From Priestia megaterium (GTDB lineage: Bacteria > Bacillota > Bacilli > Bacillales > Bacillaceae_H): 64,000 bases of DNA. The position numbers and the translations under genes were made by a program. The stretch lies in contig VTEF01000003.1 in the NCBI GenBank assembly GCA_008180335.1, forward strand, positions 475,545 through 539,544. The letters are read 5' to 3'. The notes beneath the pieces are model-generated. The model was given only the letters and a program-made list of their open reading frames with translations. It searched no databases and had not been told where the DNA came from. Within the stretch, counting starts at the first letter, position 1, and every line of letters begins with the position of its first letter. Positions 61,642-64,000 of this stretch are shown here, piece by piece.

Positions 61642-62430
61642 TCAAATCTTAACGTCAATTTTAGCATTTTTCTTCAGTTCTTTTACTTGTTCAACAATTT
61701 TTTCATTTTTCTTTTGCTGCTCTAACTGCTGTTTAATTTGCGGTTTTACTTCTTCAAGCTTTGGAAGCTTTTGATCACTTGATTCTCCCTGCTTAGTATA
61801 TTGATCATAGTACGATTGAATTTCTTGATCTGTTACTTTACCTGCTGGAATTTCCTTTTCTACATACTTAGTATATTGGATATTGTCTGCAACTTGCGCT
61901 TTTAATTGTTCCATATCTAAATTGGCTTGTTTCAATGCAGCGTTAAATTCTTTTTCAGTCTTATATTGCTTTTTCGCATCTGCGATTTGCTTGTCAATTT
62001 CATCATTTGAGGCTTTATATCCTTTTTCTTTTGCATCTTGAAGAAGCAAAGTTTGCCCTACTAAATTATCAATAGCTTGATTTTTCACTTGCTTTGCTGC
62101 TTCTTTAGAAGTTGGGTCTTGTCCCATTTGCTGAAGCTGCATTTGTGAAGACGTTAATGCCTGGTTATAGTCCAATCCTAAAATCTTCTCGTCATTCACA
62201 ACTGCTACCGTTTTGTTATCATCCACTTTTTGTTTATCTAGCTTCTTTTGCATTTCTTCCATTTGTTTCTGCTGTTCTTTTGCTTGTTTCGTTTGATCTT
62301 GTTCATCTGTTTGTGCTGTTTTCGCTTTATCCTCATTTGCTGATTTTTCATTTGCACTATCTGATCCGCATGCTGCTAAAGCTACAGCCATTAACCCGAT
62401 GATGAAAGGGTATCGAAGCTTTTTCATCAT
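61642..62430 (-). CDS. SurA N-terminal-domain lipoprotein (PrsA-related)
   Basis: A 262-residue lipoprotein, lipobox ALAAC with Cys21. A Gln/Lys-rich linker (about 30-68) is followed by a helical SurA N-terminal chaperone domain (about 72-215): VAVVNDEKILGLDYNQAL, then NLVGQTLLLQDAKEKGY. The parvulin isomerase domain found in PrsA is missing, so it should be a folding helper without isomerase activity. AAAGGAG precedes the first of two ATG codons. Single gene. Confidence 0.82.
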   Translation of the reverse strand: MMKKLRYPFIIGLMAVALAACGSDSANEKSANEDKAKTAQTDEQDQTKQAKEQQKQMEEMQKKLDKQKVDDNKTVAVVNDEKILGLDYNQALTSSQMQLQQMGQDPTSKEAAKQVKNQAIDNLVGQTLLLQDAKEKGYKASNDEIDKQIADAKKQYKTEKEFNAALKQANLDMEQLKAQVADNIQYTKYVEKEIPAGKVTDQEIQSYYDQYTKQGESSDQKLPKLEEVKPQIKQQLEQQKKNEKIVEQVKELKKNAKIDVKI

Positions 62431-62608
62431 TATCTATCTCCTTTCGCGATCTAGAAGGATAATTTTCTTATACTTGAGAAAACCATCTAGTGGGCATTGT
62501 ATCGAACATTCTGCTAAAAAGAAACCATTTATGATGATTTTACATATTTGTAACAGTATTGAAAGGTCCCGTAATGTTATACAACCTAAGCTTTTTCATA
62601 ATAGAAAC

Positions 62609-62652
62609 GAAAAAGCTAGATTTTTTAACTGCATTAAAAAATCTAGCTTTCT
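62609..62652 (-). terminator. Terminator after topB
   Basis: AAAGCTAGATTTTTT / AAAAAATCTAGCTTT with a 9-base loop, downstream of the topB remnant. Confidence 0.85.
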
Positions 62653-62685
62653 ACGAGAAAAGCGTCATTCTTTCCCTTATAATTT

Positions 62686-63285
62686 TTAGTTATCGAACAA
62701 AAACTGTGTTTTCCCTTCTTTTAACTCTAGTCTGGCATCAAATGTTTTTTCACCTTTTTTAAATCCTTTAATTGTATCTGTTTTGCCTTCTTTTAATAGC
62801 TTCTTCACGCTCTTTTGCGAGATTGTTTTTCCCAAAATCTTTTTTGAAATCGTAAAGGAGCATTTTGTTTTTGTATAGTTTGAACAGCCATAGAATGAGC
62901 CCTTATCAGCGACTTTGCCATCGCATAGCTTACATGATCCAACAGATGTTGACGAAGCACCTTTTCTTTTCCGTTGAATCGACTCTGTGTCATATCCGCT
63001 AAAGTCCCATGAATTTGCTGTTTCAACCGCGTCTTCAATAATTTTCGTTGATAATTTTTTTGTTTGTTCCATAAACGCTGCTGCGGACACTTGCCCCTGT
63101 CCAATTTCCGCAAGCCGCTGTTCCCATTTTGCCGTCATCTCAGGTGAAGCTAAAATTTTATCACCTATTGCTTCAATTAAAATTTTTCCTTTATCTGTTG
63201 CAAATACTCGGTTCTTTTTAACATCAATGTACTTTTGGTCTTTCAACATCGTAATAATGCCAGCACGAGTAGCTTCTGTACCATA
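62686..63285 (-). pseudogene. topB: DNA topoisomerase III C-terminal part, 5' end lost
   Basis: From about 63285 the frame matches the C-terminal quarter of Bacillus TopB: YGTEATRAGIITMLKDQKY, then ATDKGKILIEA and MTAKWEQRLAEIGQG. A Cys-containing zinc-ribbon-like part CKLCDGKVADKGSFYGCSN follows. The catalytic Tyr domain and Toprim domain are not upstream; instead sequence unrelated to TopB begins near 63286. The longer frame to 63378 reads into that foreign DNA. An insertion or recombination event truncated the gene. Confidence 0.78.
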
Positions 63286-63460
63286 TGTATAAATAAATGT
63301 GCATAATTTGATTGTACATAAATATAGCACAGAAAACCTCTTACCCCCAACAAATAAGGAAAAAGAAAAATCAGACAATACTCTTGTACATAAATATTAT
63401 AGACTCTATACTAATAATTGGTGAAGCATTCTCTTTATCATATGAGGGGGAAAATCAACC
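63286..63460. other. Junction region with a direct repeat
   Basis: Starts where TopB homology ends. It contains TTGTACATAAATATAG (63311-63326) and TTGTACATAAATATTATAG (63385-63403), two near-identical repeats spaced about 74 bases, plausibly recombinase-binding sites of the inserted element. Confidence 0.45.
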
Positions 63461-63739
63461 TTGACAAAAGAACACTTAGCTCAAATATTAGACATTAATT
63501 TCAATATTACTAAACACATTAAATTTGTTCCCCACTCTATTTGGATTAACTTATCAGATTCTCAAACCAAAAACTCTATTAAGAAACAACATTCTATAGT
63601 GGCAGTAAAGAACAACAGAACTAGCCACCCTGTCATTCACCCCATATCAGAGTTTATCCTATCTCGTTGGAAGCATATGTCATACAACACAATGAGAACC
63701 CACTCACAAAACATATCAACGTGGATAGGCTACACTTAG
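63461..63739 (+). pseudogene. Integrase (tyrosine recombinase) N-terminal fragment cut by IS
   Basis: A TTG-started frame of 92 codons preceded by GAGGGGG. The C-terminal part HPISEFILSRWKHMSYNTMR resembles the SAM-like core-binding domain of tyrosine recombinases, which opens 'HPxSEFLLxRYKHxSxxT'. The catalytic domain is missing because the frame ends at TAG 63737-63739, at the left boundary of the following IS3-family element. Confidence 0.55.
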
Positions 63740-64000
63740 TTGGACAGTTAATTTAAGGTCAAGTAGACTACAGTTAATATAATCGAGGAGAATCTACAAT
63801 GACCAAAAGAGAGCGAAGAACATTTACCCAAGAATTCAAAGAACAAATGGTTCAGCTATATATGAATGGCAAACCGAGGAAAGATCTAATTCAAGAGTAC
63901 AGTCTGACCCCATCGTCTTTAGATAAGTGGATAAGCCAATATAAAACCTCCGGTTCTTTCAAAGAATCTGATAATCGGACACCAGAAGAATCAGAACTCG
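63740..64000 (+). mobile_element. IS3-family insertion sequence, left part
   Basis: Begins about 63738-63745 with TTGGACAGTTAATTTAAGG, likely the left terminal repeat, followed 54 bases later by an OrfA-type gene. The rest of the element lies outside the window. Confidence 0.6.
63799..64000 (+). CDS. IS3-family transposase OrfA, 3'-partial
   Basis: ATG 63799 with CGAGGAG eight bases upstream; 67 codons are visible before the window ends. The product starts MTKRERRTFTQEFKEQMVQL and continues NGKPRKDLIQEYSLTPSSLD, the HTH of IS3-family OrfA (IS150-like group), which binds the terminal repeats. The leucine-zipper part and OrfB are beyond the window. It lies within a few dozen bases of the proposed left IS end, as expected. 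Confidence 0.85.
   Translation, partial: MTKRERRTFTQEFKEQMVQLYMNGKPRKDLIQEYSLTPSSLDKWISQYKTSGSFKESDNRTPEESEL

Noticed and set aside
1..64000. CRISPR arrays, tRNA and rRNA genes
   Set aside because: No regularly spaced repeats and no cloverleaf or rRNA-like conserved stretches were noticed on either strand.

Overview
The window is a chromosomal segment of a low-GC, spore-forming Gram-positive bacterium of the Bacillaceae (Bacillus sensu lato). This rests on gene content: xpaC-yaaN, ltaS, rtp, tnrA, yojF-bshB2 (bacillithiol), brxA, ypjP, ypiP, ypgQ-ypgR-bsaA-metA, TTG/GTG starts and strong AGGAGG ribosome sites. The genus cannot be fixed from sequence alone. The gene recognised as rtp (replication terminator protein), and the change from mixed strands on the left to almost all minus-strand genes after about 15.9 kb, suggest the window covers or borders the replication terminus.

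Layout. 0-10 kb: the tail of a K+/H+ antiporter, a polysaccharide deacetylase, a secreted protein with an internal duplication, xpaC-yaaN, lipoteichoic acid synthase ltaS, an SDR oxidoreductase and a MATE exporter. 10-16 kb: an AbrB/Abh regulator, rtp, a small heat-shock protein, a YjiH membrane protein, a YocS-type symporter and a DCC thiol oxidoreductase. 16-22 kb: proC, bshB2, yojF, ypcP, a GIY-YIG protein, a ketopantoate-reductase relative and a CobW GTPase. 22.2-27 kb is a degraded accessory island. It holds a GC-rich hairpin element inside a broken NTP-pyrophosphohydrolase gene, a DUF4386 gene, remnants of a Tn554-type tnpB/tnpC module, the C-terminal relic and 38-bp terminal repeat of a Tn3-family transposon, and a DUF6886 pseudogene with a nonsense codon.

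At 27.2 kb tnrA sits behind two perfect TnrA/GlnR boxes. From 36.3 kb down to 29.4 kb runs a riboswitch-controlled corrinoid salvage operon: AdoCbl riboswitch with intrinsic terminator, then btuF, cbiZ, cbiB, cobD, cobU, cobS, cobC, a second cobU-like gene and pduO. Together these could import a corrinoid, strip an unwanted lower ligand, rebuild the nucleotide loop and adenosylate cobalt. The BtuC and BtuD transporter subunits are absent here.

36.5-50 kb is mostly conserved core: a thioredoxin, a secreted anthrax-lethal-factor-like metalloprotease, ypjP, a YuzL-like small protein, ypiP, brxA, ypgR, yfmR, ypgQ, bsaA, fhs and metA. 50-64 kb is more variable: a cell-wall amidase, a methyltransferase, and a PlcR-like HTH/TPR regulator followed by a 39-codon secreted peptide gene in plcR-papR arrangement. 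A GTP cyclohydrolase II/RibD pair without an FMN riboswitch, an MFS exporter, a secreted alpha/beta hydrolase and lipoproteins follow. The right end is a topB gene cut by an integrase-bearing element and an IS3-family element.

The most interesting candidate for an undescribed system is the PlcR-like regulator with its PapR-like propeptide at 53.5-54.6 kb. All functional claims are by recognition of families and motifs; no database search was run.
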